A stretch of 64,000 bases of DNA, taken from assembly GCF_014230055.1 (NCBI RefSeq), contig NZ_JACHVA010000101.1, forward strand, positions 248,001-312,000, read 5' to 3'. Every line of letters starts with the position of its first letter. Positions within the stretch are counted from its first letter, which is position 1. Under the pieces are notes generated by a model. That model made no database searches. It was not told the DNA's origin and was given only the letters and a program-made list of their open reading frames with translations. A program made the translations under genes and the position numbers. This DNA is from Puniceicoccus vermicola (GTDB lineage Bacteria > Verrucomicrobiota > Verrucomicrobiia > Opitutales > Puniceicoccaceae). Shown here piece by piece: positions 1-8,970 of the stretch.

Positions 1-417
1 ATCGGGGTGCGAGAAGGCCGGCGCTTGCATGGGTGGTATCGGCTGACTGTGGATGATCTGGTGCGGGGGGTACGATTTGACGATGCGATTGCCCGTGCCA
101 CCTTCTGCGTGGATGTCCATTCCACGAATCCGGAAGCGGGCAAAAGCTATGATTCCGACGGAGTTCAAACCCAACCCTACGACATACCCCTACGTGCACT
201 CGTTGCGAAAAATGTGGATGGACTGCTCATGGCGGGCCGTTGTATTAGCGGGGATTTCTGGGCTCATGCGTCCTATAGGGTGACCGGCAATGCGGTCGCG
301 ATGGGAGAGGCTTCGGGTTCCTTCGCAGGTTATTGCCTGGCGAATGAAACCACTCCGCACACGATCTGTTCAGATCAGGAAAAGCTCTCCACCTACAGTA
401 AGCAGATCACGTCCTGA
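1..417 (+). CDS. FAD-dependent oxidoreductase, C-terminal part (cut by window start)
   Basis: The reading frame is open from the first base (I-G-V-R-E-G-R-R), so the gene begins outside the window and only about 138 C-terminal residues are present. The piece closely matches the C-terminus of the oxidoreductase at 29414-30742: both share GVRE-R, a DVHSTNP/D-GK-Y segment, the motif DGLLMAGRCISGDF and SYRVTGNAV-MGE. In this family (FAD-dependent oxidoreductases of the PF12831 type) that part closes the FAD-binding domain. The first GTG at 7 is inside the conserved region and is not a true start. The gene is followed at about 180 bp by an enolase-superfamily dehydratase on the same strand, suggesting a sugar or sugar-acid oxidation pathway. 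The substrate is unknown. Confidence 0.85.
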   Translation: MGVREGRRLHGWYRLTVDDLVRGVRFDDAIARATFCVDVHSTNPEAGKSYDSDGVQTQPYDIPLRALVAKNVDGLLMAGRCISGDFWAHASYRVTGNAVAMGEASGSFAGYCLANETTPHTICSDQEKLSTYSKQITS

Positions 418-600
418 ATCGGGAACGGGCGGATGTCTTGGATCGGGTAGGTCACTGGCACAATTCGGCGAGAGGAGGATTCGCTGCTCTCCTCTACGCC
501 CAAAATTATTAACTTTTGGCGCATCAATGCTAAGCGTGTTCGGTTGCTCTCAGTCGAAGGGTTTGTGATGCTTCTAGTTCATTCACCCCTTTTGATTCCT

Positions 601-1767
601 ATGAAGATTACTGCGCTGACTCCTTACATCTGCGATTGCTTTCGCACCAACTGGGTATTCCTGAAAGTCGAGACTGACGAGGGAATTTACGGCTGGGGGG
701 AAGCCTCTCTGGAATACCGTGAACAGACCGTTGCCGAGGCGATGGTTGAGATTGGACGATCGGTGATCGGACGCAATGCCGGCGACATCCAGTCGATCTG
801 GGATGATGTCAATCGTGAAGTTTACTACCGGGGCGGACCGGTCTACATGTCGGCTCTTGGCGCGGTGGAAATGGCGCTCTGGGACATCAAGGGCAAGGCC
901 TTGGGCGTGCCGGTCTACGAACTGCTCGGTGGGAAGGTGCGCGACGGCATTCAGTGCTATGCCAACGCCTGGTTTACAGGAGCCCGCAAGCCGGAGGAGT
1001 TTGCCGAAAAGGCCAAGGTGGCCATCGAGTCCGGCTACAAGGGACTGAAATGGGATCCGTTTGGGAAATCCTATCTCGATGCCTCGCCCGAGGTGATGAA
1101 AACTGCGGAAGCCTGTGTGGCGGCCGTGGCCGAGGTCGTGGACGGACGGGCCGAGCTCCTGATTGAAGGACACGGGCGTTTCAACGTCCCGACCGCGAAA
1201 CGGATTTCGGATATGCTGTCGGCCTTCAATGTGGCGTGGTTCGAGGAGCCGCTTCCTCCGGGTAATCTGGAAGCTCTGGCGGATGTGCGACGCTACTCGC
1301 GGGTGCCGATCGCGGCCGGGGAGCGTCTGTACAGCCGTTGGGAATATATTCCTTTCTTCGAAGCAAAAGCGGCCGATTTCGTGCAAGCCGATGTGATTCA
1401 CGCCGGGGGCATCCTCGAGTTGCGCCGGATCGCCGACATGGCGGAAGCCCACTACATTCCGTGCTGCCCGCACAATCCCTGCGGACCGGTGGCCAATGCG
1501 GCGACCCTGCATGTGGCGGCCCTTTCGAATAATGTCATTCGCCTGGAGACGATGGCGACGGACGTGAACTGGCGGAAGGATGTGGCTCGGGAGGATGCGG
1601 AGTTTGCTGATGGATTCCTGACCATCCCGAACACTCCGGGACTGGGCGTTGATATCGATATCGAGGCGATGAAGGAGCATCCCTACCAACCGCGGGCCTT
1701 GCGCCACTACGACGGAACGTTGACCGACATCCGTCCGCAGGACAGCGGCTACATTTTCAAAAACTAG
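601..1767 (+). CDS. Mandelate racemase/muconate lactonizing enzyme family protein (sugar-acid dehydratase-like)
   Basis: An enolase-superfamily enzyme of 388 residues from ATG 601, the usual length. The N-terminal capping domain begins MKITALTPY and has WVFLKVETDEGIYGWGEAS. The barrel shows the catalytic-lysine strand YKGLKWDPFGK (about K147-K150), metal ligands in IEGHGRFN, WFEEPLPP and AAGERLYSRW, and the terminal His region CPHNPCGPVANAAT (about H291). These fit acid-sugar dehydratases such as the galactonate dehydratase group; exact substrate is unclear. Start choice: 601 matches the family N-terminus, but an ATG at 568 has a GAAGG seven bases upstream and would add 11 residues. The next gene starts 10 bp downstream, so an operon with the glycosidase and SDR is likely. 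The protein is expected in the cytoplasm. Confidence 0.9.
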   Translation: MKITALTPYICDCFRTNWVFLKVETDEGIYGWGEASLEYREQTVAEAMVEIGRSVIGRNAGDIQSIWDDVNREVYYRGGPVYMSALGAVEMALWDIKGKALGVPVYELLGGKVRDGIQCYANAWFTGARKPEEFAEKAKVAIESGYKGLKWDPFGKSYLDASPEVMKTAEACVAAVAEVVDGRAELLIEGHGRFNVPTAKRISDMLSAFNVAWFEEPLPPGNLEALADVRRYSRVPIAAGERLYSRWEYIPFFEAKAADFVQADVIHAGGILELRRIADMAEAHYIPCCPHNPCGPVANAATLHVAALSNNVIRLETMATDVNWRKDVAREDAEFADGFLTIPNTPGLGVDIDIEAMKEHPYQPRALRHYDGTLTDIRPQDSGYIFKN

Positions 1768-1777
1768 GATCGCCCCG

Positions 1778-3274
1778 ATGGAAACCATCGACCCCAAGAG
1801 CTTCGTCGAAGAACAGGATCTTCCGGCGTTGAAAAAGCAGCAGATTGCGAATCTGGAGGAGCTCGGATACTCCCGTATCGGAGAGATGAGCACGTGCAAT
1901 ACGACTGATATTCGGTCGTCCCGAATCGGGGTGGGGTTTGAGACGCTGGACCGTTTCATGTTCGACCCGGACCGGGTCTATCCGCTCATGGAGAAGCTCG
2001 GAGCCAAGTGGGCTCGGGTGCAGACGGGGTGGAGTCGCTGTGAAACCGAGAAAGGGCGCTATGATTTTGCCTGGCTGGAGGAGATTGTGGACAACCTCCT
2101 CCGGGTCGGGGTGGAGCCTTTCTTTTGCGTCAGTTTCGGCAATCAGCTCTACATGCCGGATGTTCCACACGAATCGGCCGTGGGCTATGTGCCACTCTAC
2201 TACGGCGAGGAAGGAAAAGCCGCTTGGGTGGATTACGTGCGAGCGCTTGGCGAGTGCTTTCGGGGCAAGGTGCGTTTCTGGGAAGTGTGGAATGAGCCGA
2301 ACATTCCTCAGTTCTGGCATCCGTCGAAGCCGGACGGCGCGGAGTATGCGGAGCTGGTTAAAGTAACTGCGGCCGCGGTCCGGGAATCGATTCCGGATGC
2401 GAAGATCGTCGGTGGAGCCATGTCGAAGATGGACCCTCCTTTTCTCGAAGCGGCCCTGAAGGCCGGGTTGACCGAGGAGATCGATGTTTTCTCCTTCCAT
2501 CCGTATCAGTCGGTTCCCGAGGCGAACTTGCAGAACATGCACGATCTGGTGCGGCGTTTGTTGAAGCAATATTCCGGAGGAAAGGTGATTGACGTCTGGC
2601 AGGGAGAGAATGGCTGTCCTTCGCAGACCGCGGGTCATAACGACGATTGGCTGGGTCTCTATGATACGGACGAGGTGGTCCAGGCCAAGTGGGTCGCTCG
2701 TCGGGTGCTCGCCGATTTGAAAGCCGGCTTCGATATGTCTTTGTATTTCCACGCCATCGATCTGATGGGGCGTCCGTATCGGCAAGCGGATGGGGGAGTC
2801 AAAAAGCCGGTGATGATGGGCCTTATCAACGGAGCGACCTACGAACCGAAGTATTCGTTCGAAGTGTTTCAGCGGGTTTGTTCTCTCTTTGATGATGAGA
2901 GTGAGCGGCGAGAGCTCTTCTATCGATTCCTCAATCCGGACGAGCAACATCCGCAGCAAAGTGGGGTGCTGGCGACGGCGATGGGCGTTTCGTTTGTGCG
3001 GAGCGGTTGTCCGCTCCTGGCCTTTTGGAATACGGCCGATCCCCAGCAGAAGATGCCGGCTCAGAGTATCGATCTCGTCTTCTGGTCGGACAGTGATCTT
3101 CAATTCGAGAAACCGGTTCTCGCGGACCTCATGACCGGGCAGGTGTACGATCTTTCCGGCCATGGCGAGCCGTTCATCTGCGATGATGCACACGTAGGGA
3201 TGAAGTTCCGTCTTCCTTTTGCCGATTATCCGTTGGTCCTGACCGACGCTTCCCTGTTCCCCGAAATTAGCTGA
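1778..3274 (+). CDS. Clan GH-A glycoside hydrolase (GH39-like), cytoplasmic
   Basis: A 498-residue retaining glycosidase with a TIM-barrel. The acid/base is Glu173 in WEVWNEPN and the likely nucleophile is Glu277 in WQGENG, the typical spacing of clan GH-A. The region near residues 60-110 (ARVQTGWSRCE, FAWLEEIVDNLL) matches the opening strands of GH39/GH5-type barrels. The last 130 residues look like the beta-rich accessory domain of such enzymes. No signal peptide is visible, so it should act in the cytoplasm on imported oligosaccharides. Upstream ATGs within the first 50 residues (for example Met37) could also start the protein, because the first 35 residues look poorly conserved. It sits in a tight operon: 10 bp after the dehydratase and 3 bp before the SDR. 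Substrate is not determined. Confidence 0.82.
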   Translation: METIDPKSFVEEQDLPALKKQQIANLEELGYSRIGEMSTCNTTDIRSSRIGVGFETLDRFMFDPDRVYPLMEKLGAKWARVQTGWSRCETEKGRYDFAWLEEIVDNLLRVGVEPFFCVSFGNQLYMPDVPHESAVGYVPLYYGEEGKAAWVDYVRALGECFRGKVRFWEVWNEPNIPQFWHPSKPDGAEYAELVKVTAAAVRESIPDAKIVGGAMSKMDPPFLEAALKAGLTEEIDVFSFHPYQSVPEANLQNMHDLVRRLLKQYSGGKVIDVWQGENGCPSQTAGHNDDWLGLYDTDEVVQAKWVARRVLADLKAGFDMSLYFHAIDLMGRPYRQADGGVKKPVMMGLINGATYEPKYSFEVFQRVCSLFDDESERRELFYRFLNPDEQHPQQSGVLATAMGVSFVRSGCPLLAFWNTADPQQKMPAQSIDLVFWSDSDLQFEKPVLADLMTGQVYDLSGHGEPFICDDAHVGMKFRLPFADYPLVLTDASLFPEIS

Positions 3275-3277
3275 TTT

Positions 3278-4081
3278 ATGAAAGTGGATACCATTCCCCA
3301 TCTGAACTTCTCCGGTAAGACCGTTCTGGTCACGGGATCTTCCCGCAACCTGGGAAAAACGATTGCTGCCGCCTTTATTGAAACGGGGGGCCGAGTCATT
3401 CTTCACGGATCTGAAGAAAATCTGCGGTCGACGAAGAGCGAAATGGAGTCCGACTATCCGAAAGCGGAATTGTATTCGATCAGTTTTGACTTGGGTCAGC
3501 CGGAGGCGATTGAGAAAGCATTCGATCAACTTAAGTCCGAGGGGTGGATGCCGGATGTTCTGATCAACAATGCGGCCCATCTGGGGCTTGGAGAATCGGG
3601 TTTTCTCGAGCAGTCACCCGAATTCTTTCGAGAGGTCATTGAGGTGAACTTGTTCGGGGCTTTTCTCTGCTCGCAGATCGCTGCGCAGTATCTCAAGGAT
3701 ACGGGAAAGAAAGGTTCAATCGTTAATATCTCCTCCCTTGCGGGGCGCCGAGGTATCCACGGTCGCAGCGGCTACAATGTGAGCAAGGCCGCCTTGGATT
3801 CGATGACACGGTCGATGGCCCAGGAGTTGTCGGGGGATGGGATTCGGGTAAATTCGCTTGTCCTCGGCTATGTGTGGACGGAGCGCTGGAACCATCTCGA
3901 TGAAGGAGTCGCGGATCGCCGAAAGGCGAATATTCCGAGTCACGCACCGAGCTCTCAGGAAGAAATCGCCCGCACCACGGTTTTTCTCGCCTCGGATTCC
4001 GCGCCAACTCTCGTCGGCTCCCAAATCGTCTTAGACGGGGGCATGGACATCCAGCAACTGCCAGCGACAGTTGCGGTGTAG
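3278..4081 (+). CDS. SDR family NAD(P)-dependent oxidoreductase
   Basis: A 267-residue classical short-chain dehydrogenase. Visible motifs are the nucleotide-binding VTGSSRNLGK (TGxxxxxG), INNAAHLG (NNA region), the catalytic Ser in IVNISSLAG and the YNVSK active site (YxxxK), followed by RVNSLVLG. The C-terminal LVGSQIVLDGGMD is the standard SDR ending. It would oxidise or reduce a sugar or sugar-acid hydroxyl using NAD(P). The start at 3278 lies 3 bp after the stop of the glycosidase gene, which indicates translational coupling. It is the last gene of the operon; a repeat array follows 26 bp downstream. Confidence 0.92.
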   Translation: MKVDTIPHLNFSGKTVLVTGSSRNLGKTIAAAFIETGGRVILHGSEENLRSTKSEMESDYPKAELYSISFDLGQPEAIEKAFDQLKSEGWMPDVLINNAAHLGLGESGFLEQSPEFFREVIEVNLFGAFLCSQIAAQYLKDTGKKGSIVNISSLAGRRGIHGRSGYNVSKAALDSMTRSMAQELSGDGIRVNSLVLGYVWTERWNHLDEGVADRRKANIPSHAPSSQEEIARTTVFLASDSAPTLVGSQIVLDGGMDIQQLPATVAV

Positions 4082-4106
4082 AACGAAGAAGGCCGATACG
4101 GAATTC

Positions 4107-4903
4107 GGGAAGTAGGGCCGCAGCTTCAGCTGCGCCTCCGCGTTTGCCCCTCCGCCGTATACTCGGATGAGCCCTGGATTGAGTCTTAGCCGTTTCCGCA
4201 GATCCAGTCTCGTTGGAGAGGTAACGTCTGAGAGGCAGAATCCGTTTGCTGAAGCTACACGGTACGGGAAGTAGGGCCGCAGCTTCAGCTGCGCCTCCGC
4301 GTTTGCCCCTCCGCCGTATACTCGGATGAGCCCTGGATTGAGTCTTAGCCGTTTCCGCAGATCCAGTCTCGTTGGAGAGGTAACGTCTGAGAGGCAGGAT
4401 CCGTTTGCTGAAGCTACACGGTACGGGAAGTAGGGCCGCAGCTTTAGCTGCGCCTCCGCGCCAGCCTCTCCGCCGGATACTCGGATGAGCACTGGATTGA
4501 GTCTTAGCCGTTTCAACAGATCCGGTACCGTTGGAGAGGTAACGCCTGAGAGGCAGGATCCGTTTGCTGAAGCTACACGGTACGGGGAAGTAGGGCAGCA
4601 GCTTCAGCTGCGCCTCCGCGTTTGCCCCTCCGCCGTATACTCGGATGAGCCCTGGATTGAGTCTTAGCCGTTTGAACAGATCCGGTCTCGTTGGAGAGGT
4701 AACGTCTGAGGGGCAGGATCCGTTTGCTGAAGCTACAAGGTTCGGGAAGTAAGGCCGCAGCTTCAGCTGCGCCTCCGCGTTTGCCCCTCCGACGGATATT
4801 CGGATGAGAACTGGATTGAGTCTTAGTTGTTTCAGCAGATCCGGACTCGTTGGAGAGGTAACGCCGGTGAGGCAGGATCCGTTTGCTGAAGCTACACGGT
4901 ACG
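4107..4903 (+). repeat. Tandem array of five 159-bp repeats with hairpin core
   Basis: Five near-identical units begin at about 4107, 4266, 4425, 4585 and 4744, giving periods of 159, 159, 160 and 159 bp. Each unit starts with GGGAAGTAGGGCCGCAG, holds a short stem-loop CGCAGC-TTCA-GCTGCG, and ends with TTTGCTGAAGCTACA. AGCTTCAGC at the start and GCTGAAGCT at the end of each unit are perfect 9-nt reverse complements, so unit ends could pair across about 140 nt. Copies differ by scattered substitutions, with copies 1 and 2 most alike. There are no unique spacers, so it is not a CRISPR array. The array fills the gap between the SDR and the hydrolase genes; function unknown. Confidence 0.93.
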
Positions 4904-5039
4904 GTTTTGGGCAGACGGTTCAAACACTAGGCGAGACATCTGGATTGTTCGAATTCCAACCGTCTGGGAATATTTGCTCTGGGCGAGAGGATCTCTTTCT
5001 TGTCTTTGACAGCGAAGCAGAGAATGATCCGAGAACCTT

Positions 5040-5819
5040 ATGATCGAAAATTGTTGTATTACCCTTCAGGAGCTGGGAGCTGAGCGTGCCGATTGGCAGG
5101 GCTTTCAAGGATGGATTCTTCCTTTGGGAGATATTTCCCTTCGAATCGTTCTACCCCGTGAATTTGCGGATGGGCGTCCGTGGTTCTGGAGGCCCGAGTT
5201 TTTTGAGCCTTTTGCCAATACGGATGTCATGCTCTTGGAGAAAGGGTGGGCTCGGGTCTTTTTGGATCTTCCCAACCACTATGGTTGTCCGAAAGCGGTC
5301 GAGCGATTTGAGGAGATGTATCAGTTTGTCACCGGCAAGCTGGGACTGGCCCCAAAAATGGGCATTGTCGCCCTGAGCCGCGCCGGGCTTTCGGCCTACA
5401 ATTATGCATCCGAGCATCCGGACCACGTTTGTGGGATCTATGCCGACAATCCGGTTTGCGATTTCCGCAGTTGGCCTGGTGGCGCGGGAGTTGGTCCCGG
5501 AAGCGAGGGCGATTGGCAGAACCTTCTCGGTGTTTACGACCTTACAGACGAAGAGGCCCGGGCTTATGAGAAGCAGCCGCTGTCAACCAAAGTGTTGCAA
5601 CCGATCGCGGAGGCCGGGATCCCGGTTTTTCACGTTTGTGGGGACAGCGACGAGACGGTTCCTTACGAGGAGAATACGGTCGTTCTTCGGGATCGCTTCA
5701 AGGAACTGGGAGGAAGCTACGAGGAGATTCTCAAACCCGGCGGCAAGCATCACCCTCATGGTTTGGAGGACCCCACGCCAGTTGTGAATTTTCTCCTTCG
5801 TAGTTTTTCTCGTCGTTAA
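5040..5819 (+). CDS. Alpha/beta hydrolase (probable carbohydrate esterase-like)
   Basis: A 259-residue alpha/beta-hydrolase-fold protein. The nucleophile elbow is ALSRAG with Ser113, the acid is in GDSDETVPY (Asp202 or Asp204), and the histidine lies in GKHHPHGL (His237-240), giving a full Ser-Asp-His triad in the correct order. No signal peptide is present, so it should be cytoplasmic. The layout resembles esterase-like hydrolases found in polysaccharide-utilisation clusters, where they remove acyl groups, but the substrate cannot be read from sequence. The gene stands alone: the repeat array is upstream and a convergent PEP-CTERM gene is downstream. Confidence 0.82.
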   Translation: MIENCCITLQELGAERADWQGFQGWILPLGDISLRIVLPREFADGRPWFWRPEFFEPFANTDVMLLEKGWARVFLDLPNHYGCPKAVERFEEMYQFVTGKLGLAPKMGIVALSRAGLSAYNYASEHPDHVCGIYADNPVCDFRSWPGGAGVGPGSEGDWQNLLGVYDLTDEEARAYEKQPLSTKVLQPIAEAGIPVFHVCGDSDETVPYEENTVVLRDRFKELGGSYEEILKPGGKHHPHGLEDPTPVVNFLLRSFSRR

Positions 5820-5870
5820 TTTCCTTCTGGAGTCTCGTCGGATGGGGTTCGGATTTTCCCAACGGCCTTC

Positions 5871-5889
5871 GAGCCGTGTTCAGCGGCTC
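5871..5889. terminator. Inverted repeat between convergent genes
   Basis: GAGCCG-TGTTCAG-CGGCTC forms a perfect 6-bp stem with a 7-nt loop between the 3' ends of the hydrolase and PEP-CTERM genes, overlapping the last codons of the latter. No clear T-run follows on either strand, so it is only a possible bidirectional terminator. Confidence 0.35.
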
Positions 5890-6743
5890 AATGAATTCTT
5901 GCGGCGTCGATGAAGGAGGACTCCCATGATGGCAATCGGAGCGACGTAGAGGATCGTCGATGCTTCTGGGATTGAGGAGAATCCAAATTCGTCGAGGCCG
6001 AGAATCTCGCTATTCGTGCCGACGATCGTGATCTCCACGGATCCGACGGTTGCCGAGGTGGATTCGTATCCAAAGAAGAGAGAAGAGGAATCCGCGGGAG
6101 GAAACCCGACCGGGAAGGCCTGAGTGCTCAGGGCCCCGCCTTCGGTGTCGTAGAAGGTGACCGATAGGGAATCGAGATCATTCCAACGGTCTTCTGTGGA
6201 ATTTAGAGTGAATCCTGCGGCCCTCACGGCGTTCACGGAGCTGTCGAAAATCGATCCATTCCAGTTTCCGAAATCAATCGTCAAAGTGGTGGAAACGGGC
6301 ACGGTGGTGCTTCCTGCAGTGACTCGCATCGATGAGGATTCACCGGGAGCTGAAGAAAATGCGTAATTACTCGCGATCAGGGTGCCTGCCGAAGAGCTCG
6401 GGGTTCCCGAGAAGCTGAAACGAACGTCAGGAAGACTGCTGTCCGAGAAATTCATAATTCCATCGTTGCTTTGCAGTCCGTTGATCGTGGCATTTCCAGC
6501 CAACCAATCGGTGCCGGTATCTCCCCAGACCTGAACTGCTCCAAATTGGTCAGAGCCCCGAACGGCCGAAACGGAGGAAGCGTTGCTCGCTTCGACAAGC
6601 TTCGGGATCGTGTAGATGGTTCCGGTATCAGTCTGACGTGTCGGATTTTCCCATACATAAACTTGAGCAACCATTTGGGAGCAGATGCCGCTGGCAGCAA
6701 GGAGTGTCGAGGAGAGGAGGGAGGTTTTTACGAGGTTGTGCAT
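5880..6743 (-). CDS. PEP-CTERM domain-containing secreted protein
   Basis: A 287-residue exported protein. The N-terminus (MHNLVKTSLLSSTLLAASG) is a Sec signal peptide ending near residue 26. The C-terminus has the tripartite PEP-CTERM sorting signal: the motif SIPEAST, a hydrophobic span LYVAPIAIMGVLL and a basic tail HRRRKN. Such proteins are handled by exosortase and are linked to exopolysaccharide or surface display; no exosortase is in the window. The middle is Ser/Thr/Gly rich and beta-type with no recognised enzyme motif, fitting a surface adhesin or structural protein. It follows the secreted lyase gene on the same strand, 169 bp after its stop. Confidence 0.85.
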   Translation of the reverse strand: MHNLVKTSLLSSTLLAASGICSQMVAQVYVWENPTRQTDTGTIYTIPKLVEASNASSVSAVRGSDQFGAVQVWGDTGTDWLAGNATINGLQSNDGIMNFSDSSLPDVRFSFSGTPSSSAGTLIASNYAFSSAPGESSSMRVTAGSTTVPVSTTLTIDFGNWNGSIFDSSVNAVRAAGFTLNSTEDRWNDLDSLSVTFYDTEGGALSTQAFPVGFPPADSSSLFFGYESTSATVGSVEITIVGTNSEILGLDEFGFSSIPEASTILYVAPIAIMGVLLHRRRKNSLSR

Positions 6744-6882
6744 AATTGGGGATGGATGAGGTTATGATGGTGAGATTCCGATCGGTGAACAATGGGTATG
6801 CCGGAACCGGATCGGATCGAGTTATTGAATGACTGTTTGGGAGTGAAGAGCGTGAGGTTGAATTAGCAAGTCGCTCGTTTTT

Positions 6883-6898
6883 GCACTCGTTCAAGTGC
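6883..6898. promoter_or_regulatory. Palindromic operator-like site upstream of PEP-CTERM gene
   Basis: GCACTCGTTCAAGTGC is an imperfect palindrome (arms GCACT/AGTGC) about 140 bp upstream of the PEP-CTERM start and just after the stop of the secreted lyase. It contains CTCGTTCA, which recurs in other intergenic regions here and may be a regulator binding site. Binding is inferred only. Confidence 0.35.
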
Positions 6899-6912
6899 CC
6901 TTTGTTTGGGGG

Positions 6913-8838
6913 TTACTGCACGTCAAACTCGGTTTCCAGAGTCCAGTCGGTGACGGGCGCATCGGCTCTGATTTCGAGAACGGTATGAAGGTTGTTCTGA
7001 GAGCGGAACTTTAGGGTGTGGTCCGGATGTTTTTGTTCCTGAACGGTGATTCCGATGTTGGAGCGAATGGAGATTTGAACGGCTGGAAGTTCGAGCTTTT
7101 TCCCGTGATTGAGATTCTTCGTTGAGGACGGAACTCGGACCACGAATTGGCCGTTTTCTTCTTCGATCTCGAGTGGGGAATCGGAGGAGAGATGCCAGCG
7201 AATCGACGCAGGTTGTGCATCTGATTCGGAGGCGGTGAGGGTATCTTTGACGATAAGATTGCGGGTGCTCCATTCGAGGTGCCTTGTGTAGCTCTCCAAT
7301 TGGTTGTAAACGGATTGGAGATCGATCGCCGCGATTCCTCCTTCTTCGCTCAGCCGGGTCACCTGAATTCCAGCAGGTTGTTTTGCAGGATAGATTTCTT
7401 CTCCCCAGAGGAGTACATTGTGGCCCATAGCAGAGTCGTAGTTCTGCTTCTTTTGAGGATGAGAATATCCGGGCGTTCCGCTTTCGATTAGGATGGGCAC
7501 TCCATCGACAATGAAGTTCACATGTCCACGGTCGTGATGGTCATGAAAGTCGTCGACGTCTCCACCGCGAGCCCAGAGACCACTTGCATTTGTATTCCAG
7601 GAGCTTCGCCAAATGAGAAGAGAGGATTTTTCGAACACTCCCCAGAGGGAGGGTTGAACGGGTTGTGACGATTCTGCAAGGACGAGCAATCCCGAGAAAT
7701 CAGGACTGGGTCCCTCAAGAATGTTATTGATGACCCACTGAAGTGAGGCATCGCCAGTGATTCCCGCTACGAAAGTGACATCGGGGCGTACCGCATTGAC
7801 TTCTCCGGTCTGAGTGCGGAAACCGTCGAATGCATTCACGAGGTTTCCACCGGGTTGAAAGAAGAGGGCGATCCAGCCGGGAAGGTTCGTGAAGAATCTG
7901 TTTTTGGCGAACTGTTGATTCCCGGTCTCGTTCATAAAGTGATTCGCGAGAATGAGGGAGCGCATGCTCCAGGAGAGGGCGTAGATGTAGCCTTCGTTCA
8001 TGGAGCCGTCGGATCCGGTATTTGCTAGGCTTAGGGTCAGACTTTTGAGCCCGAGTTCATAGGCGTCTTGTAAATCCTCTTCTCCGAGGGAAATCGCTCC
8101 GATCAGCATTCCGCTCGCGGGAACGATCCACTGGTTTGAGTGGGACGCTTCCTTTTGGACATACCAAGGAATCTCCCGCACCCAATGGTCGTAGGTCAGT
8201 TCGACTTCTTCCCGCATTCTTGTGCGGATGGATTCAACCAAGTCGTCGGGAAGGGTGTCCTCGGGAAGGATGTCGAAGACCAGGGCAAGGGTTTGAAGCA
8301 TGGTTCCCGTGGCGAGCCAGACACCATCTCCCTCCGGGGGAAGCTCGTCTTTTCGGTGAGGAAGCGTCCATCCGGGGCGTTGGAATGGGGACCAAGTGGC
8401 GATCTCCTCCAGTTGTCGAATCATGTAGTCTTTGACTTCGGGAGAACCATTGATGCGATAGGTCGCTGCGAGGAGAGGAAGTTCTTCGAAAAGAATACGG
8501 GAGGCCCCCATGTCTCCGCTGGCGAGCGCGAACGGTTCTGCGGCATCGGGTTTCCGCTCGAGGAGGGATTTCCACTTGGCGCGACTGTCGGTTACGCGTT
8601 TCCCGCTGTTCGGTTCCATGTCGGCCACCGAATCGGCTCTCTCGAGAATCGGACCTTGGGCAATGGCTGCCGCTTTCTCAAGAATCTGAGTGGTCTCTAC
8701 ATGGGCACTTTCCGGGTGAATCGAATCGAGACGCTCGCCGAAAGATTGGGTTTCGGCACGGGAGGCTTGAGTGGATATGTGCATGGAGGCTACGAATGCG
8801 ACGGACGCCCAGCGAAATAGTTGAGGAGGGGTGATCAT
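6913..8838 (-). CDS. Secreted heparinase II/III family polysaccharide lyase
   Basis: About 641 residues from ATG 8838, which has AGGA six bases upstream; a TTG at 8868 would add ten residues. A signal peptide covers about residues 1-29 (FRWASVAFVASMHISTQASRA). An alpha-helical toroid domain (about 60-370, with the Asn/His-rich EASHSNQWIVPASG) is followed by a beta-sandwich domain. The latter holds the heparinase-type motif DDFHDHHDRGHVNF near residue 430. Heparinase II/III-like lyases cleave uronate-containing polysaccharides by beta-elimination, so this is likely a periplasmic or extracellular lyase. It is transcribed away from a LacI regulator gene 132 bp upstream, which is its probable controller. 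Exact polysaccharide unknown. Confidence 0.84.
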   Translation of the reverse strand: MITPPQLFRWASVAFVASMHISTQASRAETQSFGERLDSIHPESAHVETTQILEKAAAIAQGPILERADSVADMEPNSGKRVTDSRAKWKSLLERKPDAAEPFALASGDMGASRILFEELPLLAATYRINGSPEVKDYMIRQLEEIATWSPFQRPGWTLPHRKDELPPEGDGVWLATGTMLQTLALVFDILPEDTLPDDLVESIRTRMREEVELTYDHWVREIPWYVQKEASHSNQWIVPASGMLIGAISLGEEDLQDAYELGLKSLTLSLANTGSDGSMNEGYIYALSWSMRSLILANHFMNETGNQQFAKNRFFTNLPGWIALFFQPGGNLVNAFDGFRTQTGEVNAVRPDVTFVAGITGDASLQWVINNILEGPSPDFSGLLVLAESSQPVQPSLWGVFEKSSLLIWRSSWNTNASGLWARGGDVDDFHDHHDRGHVNFIVDGVPILIESGTPGYSHPQKKQNYDSAMGHNVLLWGEEIYPAKQPAGIQVTRLSEEGGIAAIDLQSVYNQLESYTRHLEWSTRNLIVKDTLTASESDAQPASIRWHLSSDSPLEIEEENGQFVVRVPSSTKNLNHGKKLELPAVQISIRSNIGITVQEQKHPDHTLKFRSQNNLHTVLEIRADAPVTDWTLETEFDVQ

Positions 8839-8970
8839 GGAAAATCCTTTATGGTTGACTCGGGGCAAACCCCAATTCCTGAATTATTGTATTCGTTCAA
8901 ATTGTTCGATTGAAAAGGGACCTTTCCCGACCTTTTCCTCTCCCACTACCACACCCCAGTACTCGCCCTG

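Noticed and set aside
583-3580. Long minus-strand frames (458 and 607 codons) opposite the dehydratase and glycosidase genes
   Set aside because: The plus-strand genes have complete family motifs; the opposite frames have none and reflect codon bias.
4031-4923. Minus-strand open frames of 161 and 116 codons with 53-residue repeats
   Set aside because: They arise because the repeat unit is a multiple of three bases. The first also runs into the end of the SDR gene, and one 160-bp unit breaks the frame.
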